64,000 nt of DNA from RHKX01 sp046330285 (GTDB lineage Bacteria > Actinomycetota > Thermoleophilia > Solirubrobacterales > 70-9). Both the position numbers and the translations under genes were made by a program. The number at the start of each line of letters is the position of its first letter. Position 1 is the stretch's first letter. Under the pieces are notes generated by a model. It searched no databases. It saw nothing but the letters and a program-made list of their open reading frames with translations, and had not been told where the DNA came from. Below are positions 16,893 through 25,906 of this stretch, in pieces. The stretch covers positions 57,663 to 121,662 of the forward strand of contig JAXLSX010000009.1 of the NCBI GenBank assembly GCA_046330285.1. Direction: 5' to 3'.

Positions 16893-18486
16893 GCCGGTAC
16901 TCGGATCCCGCATAGACACTGGTTCGGCGACCTACGCGGAGAACCGCGAACGGATGCTGGAGCGGCTCGAGAAGCTCGAAGAAGAGCAGGCGAAGGCATG
17001 CCTCGGCGGCGGCGAGAAGCGGATCGAGCGCCACCATTCGCGCGGCCGGCTGATGCCGCGCGAACGGGTCGAGATGCTGCTCGACCGCGATTCCCCCTTC
17101 CTCGAGATCGGCGCGCTCTGCGCCTACGGCTCCGAGTACGAGGTCGGTGCATCGCAGGTGAACGGGATCGGCGTCGTCGAGGGCGTCGAGTGCATGGTCG
17201 GGGCGTCCGACCCGACCGTCCGCGGCGGCACCAGCAACCCCTACACGCTGCGCAAGAACCTCCGCGCCCAGGAGATCGCGATGGCGAACCGGCTGCCGGC
17301 GATCGGGTTCGTCGAATCCGGCGGCGCCGACCTGCCGCGCCAGAAGGAGATCTTCGTCCCCGGTGGCGCCAACTTCCGCAACCTGACCAGGAAATCGGCC
17401 GCGGGGATCCCGACTATCGCGCTCGTCACCGGCAACTCGACCGCCGGCGGCGCGTACCTGCCCGGCATGTCCGACTACACGGTGATGGTCCGGGACCAGG
17501 GCCTGATTTTCCTCGGCGGCCCGCCACTGGTGAAGATGGCCACCGGCGAGGAGGCCGAGGAGGAGGCGCTCGGCGGGGCCGAGATGCACTCGCGCGTCTC
17601 CGGCGTCTCCGAGTTCATCGCCGCTGACGAGGCCGACGCCGCCCGGATCGGCCGCGAGATCGTCCGCAACCTGAACTGGCGCAAGCACGGACCCGAGCCG
17701 CGCGGCGAGGGCGCCGACCCCATCCACGATCCCGAGGAGCTCCTCGGGATCGCCTCCCACGACCTCCGGATCCCCTTCGACGCCCGGGAGGTGATCGCCC
17801 GGGTCGTCGACGGCTCCCGCTTCGACGAGTTCAAGCCCGCCTACGGGACCCAGCTCGTCACCGGCTGGGCGGAGCTCCACGGCTGGCCGGTCGCGATCCT
17901 CGCCAACAACGGCGTGATCTTCAACGAGGACGCGGAGAAGGCGGCTCACTTCATCCAGCTCGCCGACCGCGTCGACACCCCGCTCCTGTTCCTCCAGAAC
18001 ACGACCGGCTACATCGTCGGCGAGGACTACGAGCAGCGCGGCATCGTCAAGGCCGGCGCGAAGATGATCAACGCCGTCGCCAACGCCGGCGTGCCGAAGC
18101 TGACCCTGATGATGGGCGGCTCCTACGGCGCCGGCAACTACGGGATGTGCGGGCGCAGCTTCGAGCCCCGCTTCATCTTCAGCTGGCCGAACCACAAGAC
18201 CGCGGTGATGGGCCCCAAGCAGCTCGCCGGAGTGATGGAGATCGTCATGCGCGCCGGTGCCGAGCGCCGCGGGATCGAGATCGACGAGGAAGCGCTCGCC
18301 GCCGGGACGAAGGCGGTCGAGGAGCAGATCGAGAACGAGTCCGACGCGTTCGTCGCCAGCGGCGAGCTCTGGGACGACGGGATGATCGACCCGCGCGACA
18401 CGAGGACGGTGCTCGGCATCGCCCTCTCGGCGGCGATGAACGAGACCTGCGAGGGCTCCGGGCGCTTCGGCGTCTTCAGGATGTAG
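16891..18486 (+). CDS. Acyl-CoA carboxylase beta (carboxyltransferase) subunit, methylcrotonyl-CoA-carboxylase-like
   Basis: 531 residues. Biotin-dependent carboxyltransferase that moves CO2 from biotin onto an acyl-CoA. Motifs: LGGGEKRIERHHSRGRLMPRER near residue 45, GGTSNPYTL, NSTAGGAYLPGMSDY, IFLGGPPLVKMATGE, and MMGGSYGAGNYGMCGR in the C-terminal half. The GGPPLVK and GNYGMCGR patterns resemble the methylcrotonyl-CoA type more than the propionyl-CoA type. The TTG at 16891 is chosen because VLGSRIDT is conserved at the family N-terminus and no other start precedes it. The alpha gene follows after three bases. Confidence 0.88.
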   Translation: MPVLGSRIDTGSATYAENRERMLERLEKLEEEQAKACLGGGEKRIERHHSRGRLMPRERVEMLLDRDSPFLEIGALCAYGSEYEVGASQVNGIGVVEGVECMVGASDPTVRGGTSNPYTLRKNLRAQEIAMANRLPAIGFVESGGADLPRQKEIFVPGGANFRNLTRKSAAGIPTIALVTGNSTAGGAYLPGMSDYTVMVRDQGLIFLGGPPLVKMATGEEAEEEALGGAEMHSRVSGVSEFIAADEADAARIGREIVRNLNWRKHGPEPRGEGADPIHDPEELLGIASHDLRIPFDAREVIARVVDGSRFDEFKPAYGTQLVTGWAELHGWPVAILANNGVIFNEDAEKAAHFIQLADRVDTPLLFLQNTTGYIVGEDYEQRGIVKAGAKMINAVANAGVPKLTLMMGGSYGAGNYGMCGRSFEPRFIFSWPNHKTAVMGPKQLAGVMEIVMRAGAERRGIEIDEEALAAGTKAVEEQIENESDAFVASGELWDDGMIDPRDTRTVLGIALSAAMNETCEGSGRFGVFRM

Positions 18487-18489
18487 CGG

Positions 18490-20487
18490 ATGGCGCGGTC
18501 GTTCAGCAAGGTCCTCGTCGCCAACCGCGGCGAGATCGCCCGCCGGGTCTTCGCCGGCTGTCGCTCGCTCGGGCTGGCGACGGTTGCAATCCACTCCGAC
18601 GCCGACGCGGACGCGCCGTTCGTCGCCGAGGCCGACGAGGCGGTGCCGCTCGGCGGCACGACCGCCGCCGAGTCCTACCTCGACGTCGACAAGGTGATCG
18701 CCGCAGCCGAACGGACCGGCGCCGATGCCGTCCATCCCGGCTACGGCTTCCTCGCCGAGAACGCCGGCTTCGCCGAGCGCGTGCTTGCCGCCGGGCTGAC
18801 CTGGATCGGCCCGCCGCCCGGCGCGATCGAGGCGATGGGCTCGAAGGTTCGCGCCCGGGCGCTGATGGAGGAGGCCGGAGTGCCGATCGTCCCCGGCCGC
18901 GAGCTCGGCGAGGACGCCGACGTCGCCGCCGCGGCCGATGAGGTCGGCTACCCGCTGCTCGTCAAGGCTTCGGCGGGCGGTGGCGGCAAGGGCATGCGCC
19001 CGGTCGCCGAGCCCGGTGAGCTCGAGTCGGCCGTCGCCGGCGCCCGCCGCGAGGCCGAGGCGGCCTTCGGCGATCCGACGGTCTTCCTCGAGCGCTACCT
19101 GCAGAAGCCGCGGCACATCGAGATCCAGGTGCTCGCCGACGCCGAGAACACCGTCAGCCTCGGTGAGCGCGAGTGCTCGGTCCAGCGGCGCCACCAGAAG
19201 GTGCTGGAGGAGGCGCCCTCGGTCGCCGTCTCGCCCGAGCTCCGCGAGCGCCTCGGGGCTGCCGCCGTCGCCGCCGCCGAGGCGGTCGCCTACTCCGGCG
19301 CCGGCACCGTCGAGTTCCTCCTGGATGAGGGCGGTGAGTTCTTCTTCCTCGAGATGAACACGAGGCTGCAGGTCGAGCATCCGGTGACCGAGATGGTCCT
19401 CGGCCTCGACCTCGTCGCCGAGCAACTCCGGATCGCCGCCGGCGAGCCGATGTCCGACCGCGCCCGCGAGCCCCGGATCGACGGTCACGCGATCGAGGTC
19501 CGCCTCTACGCCGAGGACGCCGCCGCCGGCTTCCTCCCGCAGACCGGAACCGTCGAGCGGATCGATGTCCCCGGTGCCGAGCCGTTCGCCGTTCCCGCCG
19601 GGCACCGCCGCGTCGGTCTGAGGCTCGACTCAGGGGTGGAGGACGGCTCCGTCGTCGGTCCCGCCTACGACCCGATGCTCGCCAAGGTGATCGCCTGGGC
19701 GCCCGACCGCGAGACCGCCGCCGCCCGCCTCTCGAAGGCGCTGCTCGACGCCGAGCTCGACGGGCTCGTCAACAACCGCGACTTCCTCGTCCGGCTGCTC
19801 CGCTCCGAGCCGTACCTCACCGGTGCGACCGACACCGGCCTGCTCGACCGCGAGCCGGGGTTGGGCGACGCCCTCGTCGACCCGGTCGCCGAGCCGGGAT
19901 ACGCAGCCGCCGCCGCGCTGGCGGCGATGGCCGAACGACGCGCCGGGGCGAGCGTGCTCGGCTTCGCGCCTCCCGGCTTCCGCAACAACCTCTCCGAGCC
20001 GCAGCACGTCTCGTTCGCCGTCGACGGCGGCGACCCGGTGACGGTCGACTACTCGCTGCGCCGCGGCGGGCCCGACCTCACGGTCGCCGGCGAGGCCCTC
20101 GACTCACCGCGGATCGACGCGGCCGATCCCGGCCTGGTCGACCTCGAGATCGGCGGCGTCCGCCGTCGTTACCGGGTGCGGCGCTCCGACGGCGTCCATC
20201 ACGTCAACGGCCCATCCGGGCAGGTCTCGCTGCGCGAGCTGCCCAGGTATCCGGGCTCGGAGGAGGCGCTCGCCGAGGGCGCCCTCGTGGCCCCGATGCC
20301 GGGCAAGGTGATCAAGCTCGCCGTCGCCGAGGGCGCGGAGGTCGAGGCCGGCGACGTGATCGTGGTCCTCGAGGCGATGAAGATGGAGCACGAGTTGACG
20401 ACGACCGCATCCGGCAAGGTCTCGTCGCTGGCGGTCGCCGAGGGCGACCAGGTCGACGCCGGCACCCCCCTCGCCGTAATCGACTAG
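18490..20487 (+). CDS. Acyl-CoA carboxylase alpha subunit (biotin carboxylase plus biotin carrier)
   Basis: 665 residues. Biotin carboxylase part: VANRGEIARRV near residue 10, HPGYGFLAENAGFAE, the Gly-rich ATP loop KASAGGGGKGMR near 160, ERYLQKPRHIEIQVL, and EMNTRLQVEHPVTEM near 295. A middle BT-type region follows. The C-terminal biotinyl domain (about 600-665) ends with VVLEAMKMEH, whose Lys takes biotin. It carboxylates its own biotin with ATP and bicarbonate and hands CO2 to the beta subunit just upstream. Together they probably carboxylate 3-methylcrotonyl-CoA or a similar acyl-CoA. Confidence 0.93.
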   Translation: MARSFSKVLVANRGEIARRVFAGCRSLGLATVAIHSDADADAPFVAEADEAVPLGGTTAAESYLDVDKVIAAAERTGADAVHPGYGFLAENAGFAERVLAAGLTWIGPPPGAIEAMGSKVRARALMEEAGVPIVPGRELGEDADVAAAADEVGYPLLVKASAGGGGKGMRPVAEPGELESAVAGARREAEAAFGDPTVFLERYLQKPRHIEIQVLADAENTVSLGERECSVQRRHQKVLEEAPSVAVSPELRERLGAAAVAAAEAVAYSGAGTVEFLLDEGGEFFFLEMNTRLQVEHPVTEMVLGLDLVAEQLRIAAGEPMSDRAREPRIDGHAIEVRLYAEDAAAGFLPQTGTVERIDVPGAEPFAVPAGHRRVGLRLDSGVEDGSVVGPAYDPMLAKVIAWAPDRETAAARLSKALLDAELDGLVNNRDFLVRLLRSEPYLTGATDTGLLDREPGLGDALVDPVAEPGYAAAAALAAMAERRAGASVLGFAPPGFRNNLSEPQHVSFAVDGGDPVTVDYSLRRGGPDLTVAGEALDSPRIDAADPGLVDLEIGGVRRRYRVRRSDGVHHVNGPSGQVSLRELPRYPGSEEALAEGALVAPMPGKVIKLAVAEGAEVEAGDVIVVLEAMKMEHELTTTASGKVSSLAVAEGDQVDAGTPLAVID

Positions 20488-21129
20488 TTAGCCGGCGCCG
20501 GCGTGCACCGCCGCCCACAGGTAGAGGCAGGCGAGGCTGCGGTGCGGTGACCAGCGCTCGGCGATCGCGACGGCCTCCTCGGGCGTCGGCGCCTCCTCGA
20601 GCTCGAGCGCGATCCGGATCCCCTCACGAAGGCCGAGGTCGCCGCCGCTGAAGACGTCGGGGCGGCCGAGGTCGAAGAGCAGGAACATCTCGGCGCTCCA
20701 GGGCCCGATGCCGCGGAGGGCCACGAGCGTCTCGATCACCTCGGCGTCCTCCATCTCGTCGAGCTCGTCGAGCCGGAGCTCGCCCGCGGCGACGGACTGC
20801 GCGATGCCCGCGGCGTAAGAGGCCTTGCGGCCGCTGAGGCCGGCGTCGCGCAGGAGCTGCTCGCCCTCGGGGGCCGAGACGTTCTCCGGCGTCGGAAGCC
20901 CGTCGAAGGCCTCGAGGACACGGCCCCAGACGGTCTCGGCGGCTGCGGTCGAGACCTGCTGGCCGACGATGATCCGGAGCAGGGCGAGGAAGCGGTCCTC
21001 CATTCGCGACCAGAGGCGCTCGTCGATCTCGGTCGACTCGACCGCATCGATGATCTTCGCGAGCGCGGGGTCGAGCGCCGCGAGCTCGGCCCGCGCGTCG
21101 CTCGGCCGCCCCCCGGGCCGGTCGCTCAA
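20488..21129 (-). CDS. DNA-3-methyladenine glycosylase II-like (HhH-GPD)
   Basis: 213 residues from a TTG at 21129 that overlaps the crotonase stop (TTGA). Shows the HhH-GPD fold: RFLALLRIIVGQQVSTAAAE near the N-terminus, the hairpin LRGIGPWSAEMFLLF and the catalytic Asp in FSGGDLGLREG. It removes alkylated bases from DNA in base excision repair. It lacks the N-terminal AlkA domain of E. coli (282 residues), as is common in short bacterial members. Convergent with the carboxylase genes, with the two genes directly abutting at 20487/20488. Confidence 0.87.
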   Translation of the reverse strand: MSDRPGGRPSDARAELAALDPALAKIIDAVESTEIDERLWSRMEDRFLALLRIIVGQQVSTAAAETVWGRVLEAFDGLPTPENVSAPEGEQLLRDAGLSGRKASYAAGIAQSVAAGELRLDELDEMEDAEVIETLVALRGIGPWSAEMFLLFDLGRPDVFSGGDLGLREGIRIALELEEAPTPEEAVAIAERWSPHRSLACLYLWAAVHAGAG

Positions 21130-21971
21130 CGGCCCTTCCACTCCGGGGGACGTTTCTCCCCGAAGGCCCGGACGCCCTCTTTGAAGTCCTCGGAGGCGAA
21201 GCACGACTCGCGCAGGGCGACGAGCTCGTCCACCTGCTTCGGGCTGAGGCGGGGGAACTGCGAGAGCGTCTCGATCGCGTACTTGTTGCCGCGCAGCGAG
21301 AGCGGCGCGTTGCCGGCGATCAGCGACGCCACCTCGAGCGCGCGGTCGGCGACCTCGGCGGCGGGATGGACCTCGTGGACGAGTCCGATCTCCTCCGCCC
21401 GGGCCCCGTCGAAGACGCGGCCGGTGAGGAAGAGCTCCTTCGTTCGCGGGACGCCGACGGTGTCGATGAAGCGCTCGAGCCCGGTGTGGCCGTAGATCAG
21501 ACCGAGCTTGGCCGGGGGCATCCCGAGCTTCGCCTCGGCCGCGCAGACGCGCAGGTCGCAGCGGACCGCGAGCTCGAGGCCGCCGCCGAGGCAGTGGCCG
21601 TTGATCGCGGCGATCACGGGATAGGGGTGGGCGCTGATCGCCTCCATGGCCGCCGTGAAGGGATGGGCGACGAGCGCCTCGGCGTCGCGCTCGAAGGTGT
21701 CGTCGGGGATGGCGCCGATGTCGTATCCGGCTGAGAACGCCTTGCCGGCACCGGTTATCAGCACGCAGCGGACGTCGATTCCGTGGTCGAGCAGCGGCAG
21801 CGTCTCGGCGATCGCGTCGAGGACCGGATGGGAGAGCGGGTTGCGCTTGTCGGGGTTGTTCAGCGTCAGCCGGGCGACGGCGTCGGCCGGGAAATCGAGG
21901 ATCAGTTCGCCGCCCGCGAGCTCACGCGGCTCGCGTCCCTCGGTCCCGTTCTCCAGCCCCTCGCTCGACAT
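21126..21971 (-). CDS. Enoyl-CoA hydratase/isomerase family protein
   Basis: 281 residues, crotonase fold: GAGKAFSAGYDIGA oxyanion region near residue 80 and INGHCLGGGLELAVRCD near 130. Of the two hydratase glutamates the first is present (GGGLE), but the second, normally in a 'PE' motif, is replaced (LGMPPAKLGLIYG). The reaction may therefore be an isomerisation, hydrolysis or another crotonase chemistry rather than simple hydration. The ATG at 21971 was chosen over a much longer open frame because the upstream part does not resemble protein. It overlaps the glycosylase gene and is divergent from aldehyde dehydrogenase. Confidence 0.85.
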   Translation of the reverse strand: MSSEGLENGTEGREPRELAGGELILDFPADAVARLTLNNPDKRNPLSHPVLDAIAETLPLLDHGIDVRCVLITGAGKAFSAGYDIGAIPDDTFERDAEALVAHPFTAAMEAISAHPYPVIAAINGHCLGGGLELAVRCDLRVCAAEAKLGMPPAKLGLIYGHTGLERFIDTVGVPRTKELFLTGRVFDGARAEEIGLVHEVHPAAEVADRALEVASLIAGNAPLSLRGNKYAIETLSQFPRLSPKQVDELVALRESCFASEDFKEGVRAFGEKRPPEWKGR

Positions 21972-22091
21972 CGGCGAGGAGCCTACGTGAGGGCGACTGG
22001 CCAGGCGGCCAGGCGGGTTCGCCCCCGGGACCCGGGCGCGGTAACGTCTCGATTGCAACCAGCCTTTTTCCGCGCAAACGAGGAGAGTCCA

Positions 22092-23666
22092 GTGGAGCCC
22101 ACCGCCACGCCCGAAGCAGCCGCGACCACGAACGGGACCAACGGGAGTCCCGCCGCCGCGTCCGCAAACGAGGTCGAGGTATTCAACCCGGCGACCGGCA
22201 AGCTGATCGGGACCGTCCCGGCGATGACGCCGGACCAGGTGACGGAGGCCGTCGCCCGTGCCCGCAAGGCGCAGCCCGCCTGGGAGGCCGCCGGCTTCGC
22301 CGAGCGCGGCCGGATCCTCCGCCGCGCGCAGAAGTGGACCCTCGACAACGCCGAGCGGATCATCTCGACGATCGTCGCCGAGAACGGCAAGACCTACGAG
22401 GACGCGCAGCTCGCCGAGGTCTCCTACGCGGCGTCGGCCTTCGGGTTCTGGGCCAAGAACGCGCCCGAGTTCCTCGCCGACGAGAAGGTCAAGTCGGCCT
22501 CCCCGTTCGTCCTCGGCCGCAAGCTCAAGGTCCGCTACGCCCCGGTCGGGGTCGTCGGCGTGATCGGCCCGTGGAACTACCCGCTGACGAACTCGTTCGG
22601 CGACTGCATTCCGGCGCTGGCGGCCGGCAACTCGGTCGTCCTCAAGCCGGCGACGCTGACCCCGATGACCTCGCTGCTGATGGCTGAGGGCCTGCGCGAG
22701 TGCGGCGTCCCCGAGGACGTCTTCCAGGTCACCGTCGGCGAGGGCAGCTCGATCGGCAACGCGCTGATCGACGCGGTCGACTTCGTCATGTTCACGGGCT
22801 CGACCGAGGTCGGCAAGAAGGTGATGATGCGGGCGGCCGAGACGCTCACCGGCACCGCCATGGAGCTCGGCGGCAAGGACCCGATGATCGTCCTCCGCGA
22901 CGCCAACCTCGAGCGCGCGGCCAACGCCGCCGTCCACTACTCGATGCAGAACGGCGGCCAGACCTGCATCTCGGTCGAGCGCGTCTACGTCGAGGAGCCG
23001 GTCTACGACGACTTCGTCGCTCGCGTCACCGAGAAGATGCGCGCGCTGCGCCAGGGAGTGCCCGGCGGGCCCGCCCAGGTCGACGTCGGCGCGATGACCT
23101 CGTCCTCGCAGACCGACCTCGTCGAGGAGCAGGTCAACGACGCGATCGAGCACGGCGCCCGAGCGGTCGTCGGCGGCAAGCGCGGCACCGGACCCGGCGA
23201 CTTCTTCGAGCCGACGCTCCTGCTCGACGTCGACCACACGATGGAGGCGATGAAGGAGGAGACCTTCGGCCCGACCCTCCCGGTGATGAAGGTCAAGGAC
23301 GCCGACGAGGCGATCAAGCTCGCCAACGACTCGCCCTACGGCCTGCAGGCGTCGATCTGGACCAAGGACGCCGCTCGCGGCGAGGACCTCGCCCGCCGGG
23401 TCGAGGCCGGCGTGGTCTGCATCAACGACGCCCAGCTCAACTACGTCGCGCTCGAGCTGCCGATGGGCGGCTGGAAGGACTCCGGCGTCGGCTCCCGGCA
23501 CGGTGCCGGCGGCATCCGCAAGTACACGAAGCAGCAGACCCTGCTCGTGACGCGGTTCGCGCCGACCGACAAGGACATCCACATGCTGCCCTACGACTCG
23601 CCCCGGAAGACGAAGCTCCTCGGGCGCACGTTCAAGTTCCTCTGGGGTCGCGGGAAGCGGGACTGA
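22092..23666 (+). CDS. NAD(P)-dependent aldehyde dehydrogenase
   Basis: 524 residues. Rossmann/catalytic ALDH fold: GVIGPWNYPLTNSFGDCIPA near residue 155, VLKPATLTPMTS, FTGSTEVGKKV, catalytic Glu in TAMELGGKDPMIV and catalytic Cys in NGGQTCISVERVY. The N-terminal 30 residues (Ala/Thr/Asn-rich) are an unstructured extension. The C-terminal 60 residues resemble acyl-aldehyde and succinate-semialdehyde type enzymes with a basic tail. A strong Shine-Dalgarno (GAGGAGAG) precedes the GTG at 22092. It oxidises an aldehyde to an acid; the substrate is not assignable. Confidence 0.9.
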   Translation: MEPTATPEAAATTNGTNGSPAAASANEVEVFNPATGKLIGTVPAMTPDQVTEAVARARKAQPAWEAAGFAERGRILRRAQKWTLDNAERIISTIVAENGKTYEDAQLAEVSYAASAFGFWAKNAPEFLADEKVKSASPFVLGRKLKVRYAPVGVVGVIGPWNYPLTNSFGDCIPALAAGNSVVLKPATLTPMTSLLMAEGLRECGVPEDVFQVTVGEGSSIGNALIDAVDFVMFTGSTEVGKKVMMRAAETLTGTAMELGGKDPMIVLRDANLERAANAAVHYSMQNGGQTCISVERVYVEEPVYDDFVARVTEKMRALRQGVPGGPAQVDVGAMTSSSQTDLVEEQVNDAIEHGARAVVGGKRGTGPGDFFEPTLLLDVDHTMEAMKEETFGPTLPVMKVKDADEAIKLANDSPYGLQASIWTKDAARGEDLARRVEAGVVCINDAQLNYVALELPMGGWKDSGVGSRHGAGGIRKYTKQQTLLVTRFAPTDKDIHMLPYDSPRKTKLLGRTFKFLWGRGKRD

Positions 23667-23670
23667 GCCG

Positions 23671-24090
23671 ATGAGCGCGGGGGACTTCACGAAGGTCAAC
23701 CTCCGCGACGAGGTTCCCGACGTTGCCGGGCAGTCCGGAGTCGAGGGCCTCGCCGCGCACTTCGCAGCCGGCCCGCTCGGCCTGCAGAAGTCGGGTATCA
23801 GTTACCAGCGGATCGAGCCCGGCAAGCGCCAGCCCTGGGGGCACCGCCACCAGGAGCAGGAGGAGGTCTACGTCGTCATCGCCGGCAGCGGCAAGGCGAT
23901 GCTCGGCAACGAGGAGGTCGAGGTCGGCGAGCTCGACGCGATCCGTGTCGCCCCGGCGCTCGCCCGCAACTTCGAGGCCGGGCCCGACGGCCTTTCGCTG
24001 CTCGCCTTCGGCGCGCCCCGCCCACCCGACCAGGAGCCCCCCGGCGACGCCGAGATGCTCCCCGGCTGGTGGGGCGACGAGGACTTCTAG
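23671..24090 (+). CDS. Cupin-domain protein
   Basis: 139 residues with one cupin barrel (about 40-115): motif 1 as GHRHQEQEEVYVVIAGSGKAML, with the His-His-Glu metal set, and motif 2 as LDAIRVAPALARNFEAG, where the usual His appears replaced. The missing ligand suggests a sensor or binding role rather than oxygenase activity, or altered metal binding. Four bases after the aldehyde dehydrogenase, likely co-transcribed. Its 3' end overlaps the following lipoprotein gene by 22 bases. Confidence 0.8.
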   Translation: MSAGDFTKVNLRDEVPDVAGQSGVEGLAAHFAAGPLGLQKSGISYQRIEPGKRQPWGHRHQEQEEVYVVIAGSGKAMLGNEEVEVGELDAIRVAPALARNFEAGPDGLSLLAFGAPRPPDQEPPGDAEMLPGWWGDEDF

Positions 24091-24518
24091 CCGCCGCGCT
24101 CGCCGCCGGCCTGCTCGGCGGCCTCGCGGGTTGCGGTGACGAGGAGGGTCCGCCGGTGCCGACGTTCGGCGGCACCGACGAGGAGCAGATCGCCGGGACC
24201 GTCAACGCGATGACGGGGGCGATCGCGGCGGGGGACGGCGAGCTGGCCTGTGGGTTCATGAGCGAGCTCGGGCAGGAGCGGATGGTCCGGATCGGCCGAC
24301 AGGTCGGCGGCGAGGAGGTGACGACCTGCACCGCTGCGGTCCCCGCCGTCGAAGCCACCGGCTTCGACCCCGGTGACTTCCGGGTCACGCCCAATGACGT
24401 ATTTCTCGACGAGGAGAACCCCGACCAGGCTTCGGCGAACTGCGATCTCCGGGGCGCTTTCCTGGTCGTGCGGACGGACGCCGGCTGGCGGGTCAGTGCT
24501 CCGGCCTGCGTCGATTGA
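24069..24518 (+). CDS. Small predicted lipoprotein of unknown function
   Basis: 149 residues. The N-terminus (MGRRGLLAAALAAGLLGGLAGC) is a classic lipoprotein signal with lipobox LAGC, so the mature protein is probably anchored on the outside of the membrane through Cys22. The mature part (GGTDEEQIAGTVNAMTGAIA; GDGELACGFMSELGQERM; SANCDLRGAFLVVR) has spaced Cys residues and resembles small NTF2-like lipoproteins of actinobacteria. The GTG start lies inside the cupin gene, in another frame; the exact signal peptide supports it. Confidence 0.75.
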   Translation: MGRRGLLAAALAAGLLGGLAGCGDEEGPPVPTFGGTDEEQIAGTVNAMTGAIAAGDGELACGFMSELGQERMVRIGRQVGGEEVTTCTAAVPAVEATGFDPGDFRVTPNDVFLDEENPDQASANCDLRGAFLVVRTDAGWRVSAPACVD

Positions 24519-24520
24519 CC

Positions 24521-24526
24521 TACGCT
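24521..24526 (+). promoter_or_regulatory. -10 box of VOC gene (leaderless)
   Basis: TACGCT ends exactly 6 bases before the ATG at 24533, so transcription would begin at or next to the start codon. Confidence 0.5.
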
Positions 24527-24532
24527 GAACCG

Positions 24533-24952
24533 ATGGACCAGCGCATCAGCCTGATCACGCTCGGAGTCGCCGACCTCGAACGCTCGGTCGCCTTCTACGA
24601 GGCGCTCGGCTGGAAGCCCGGCAACGACTGGCGGGCCCAGGACGTCGCCTTCTTCCAGTGCGGCGGGATCGCGGTGGCGCTGTGGAGCCGTGAAGAGCTG
24701 GCCGCCGACAGCACCGTGACCGACGCCGGCGGCTGGGGCGGGGTGACCCTCGCCTACAACGTCGACTCGCCGGCGAGGGTCGACGCGACCATCGCCGAGG
24801 CGGAGTCAGCGGGTGCGAGGATCGGCCGCAGCGGCGCCGAGACACCGTGGGGCGGCTACTCGGCCGTCTTCATCGACCCCGACGGCCACCCATGGGAGGT
24901 CGCCCACAACCCGCACTGGACGCTGGCCCCGGACGGCTCGGTGACGATCTAG
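24533..24952 (+). CDS. VOC (glyoxalase/bleomycin-resistance) family protein
   Basis: 139 residues in two beta-alpha-beta-beta-beta modules: ISLITLGVADLERSVAFYEALGW at the start and YSAVFIDPDGHPWEVAHNP at the end, the latter holding a likely metal-binding Glu. Members are metal-dependent lyases, dioxygenases or binding proteins; no substrate is predictable. The ATG at 24533 is preferred to a TTG at 24515 because a -10 box lies 6 bases upstream. Stop codons of this gene and of the convergent biotin carrier directly abut (TAG|CTA). Confidence 0.85.
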   Translation: MDQRISLITLGVADLERSVAFYEALGWKPGNDWRAQDVAFFQCGGIAVALWSREELAADSTVTDAGGWGGVTLAYNVDSPARVDATIAEAESAGARIGRSGAETPWGGYSAVFIDPDGHPWEVAHNPHWTLAPDGSVTI

Positions 24953-25165
24953 CTACTCGAGCACCACTAGGACGTCGCCCTCGCTCACCGACTGACCCTC
25001 TTCGCAGCGGATCTCGGCGACCGTGCCCTCGTCCTCGGCCTCGACCGGCATCTCCATCTTCATCGACTCGAGGATGACGACGGTGTCGTCGAGCTCGACG
25101 GTGTCGCCGACGGCGACCTCGATCTTCCAGACCGTTCCGGTGATGTGGGCGGGGATGTCCGGCAC
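24953..25165 (-). CDS. Stand-alone biotin/lipoyl carrier protein
   Basis: 70 residues comprising only a biotinyl domain: PAHITGTVWKIEVAVGDTVE, then VVILESMKMEMPVEAEDEG with the biotin-accepting Lys of SMKM, and VAEIRCEEGQSVSEGDVLVV. Size and sequence resemble the small mycobacterial biotinylated protein TB7.3. It could serve a carboxylase whose alpha subunit lacks a carrier, or accept biotin from BirA without a known partner. The GTG at 25165 is the first start before the domain; a longer frame continues upstream on this strand through the glycosyltransferase and glpK genes and is an artefact of GC content. Confidence 0.87.
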   Translation of the reverse strand: MPDIPAHITGTVWKIEVAVGDTVELDDTVVILESMKMEMPVEAEDEGTVAEIRCEEGQSVSEGDVLVVLE

Positions 25166-25186
25166 AGGGCGGCAGAATAGTCGCCG

Positions 25187-25897
25187 GTGACGGCGGAAGC
25201 GGAGAACGGACCGGGGCGGATCGCCATCGTCGCCGCGCGGGACGAGGGCGATCGGATCGGCGCCACGCTCGCGGCGCTCCGCGAGGCCTCGCCGGGCATC
25301 GGTCTCTGGGTCGCCGACGACGCATCCAGCGACGACACCCGGGACGTCGCGCTCGCGGGCGGGGCCACGGTGATCGGCCGCAACAGGCCCCACGGCAAGG
25401 GCGGCAACGTGACCGCCGCGGCGACCGCCGCGCTCGAGGGACTCGATCCGGAGGTGACTGTCCTGCTCTGCGACGGCGATCTCGCCGCGACCGCGGGTCG
25501 GCTGATCCCGCTCCTCGAGGCGGTCGAGGCCGGCGAGTGCGACCTCGCGATCGCCGCCTTCGAGCGCAAGGTGGGAGGGGGCCTCGGCCTCGCCAAGGGA
25601 TACGCGCGCAACGCGATCGAGAAGCTCTGCGGCCTCGAGACGACGGCGCCGATCTCCGGGCAGCGGGCGATGCGGGCCCGCGTGCTCACCGATCTGCTGC
25701 CGCTCGCACCCCGCTACGGGATGGAGATCGGCATGACGGTCGACGCGGTGCGCGGCGGCTACCGGGTCGGCGAGATCGAGCTCGATCTCGCGCATCGGGC
25801 GACCGGGCGCAGCCTCCGCGGGTTCATCCATCGCGGCCGCCAGCTCCGCGACTTCGTCGCCATCTACCGCGACCGCCGCCGAGCCGGCCGTGGATAG
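25187..25897 (+). CDS. Glycosyltransferase family 2 protein
   Basis: 236 residues, GT-A fold. The nucleotide-sugar binding region (IAIVAARDEGDRIGATLAAL), WVADDASSDDTRDVA, a DGDLAAT metal site (DxD-like) and TTAPISGQRAMRA before YGMEIGMTVDAVRGG are visible. No membrane segment is present, so a cytoplasmic or peripheral enzyme is likely, transferring a sugar to a lipid or glycan. GTG start 21 bases from the divergent biotin-carrier start. Glycerol kinase follows after nine bases. Confidence 0.85.
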   Translation: MTAEAENGPGRIAIVAARDEGDRIGATLAALREASPGIGLWVADDASSDDTRDVALAGGATVIGRNRPHGKGGNVTAAATAALEGLDPEVTVLLCDGDLAATAGRLIPLLEAVEAGECDLAIAAFERKVGGGLGLAKGYARNAIEKLCGLETTAPISGQRAMRARVLTDLLPLAPRYGMEIGMTVDAVRGGYRVGEIELDLAHRATGRSLRGFIHRGRQLRDFVAIYRDRRRAGRG

Positions 25898-25900
25898 GCT
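25895..25900 (+). promoter_or_regulatory. -10 box of glpK over the upstream stop codon
   Basis: TAGGCT, 6 bases before the GTG of glycerol kinase; its TAG is also the stop codon of the glycosyltransferase gene. Confidence 0.5.
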
Positions 25901-25906
25901 CGCGCA

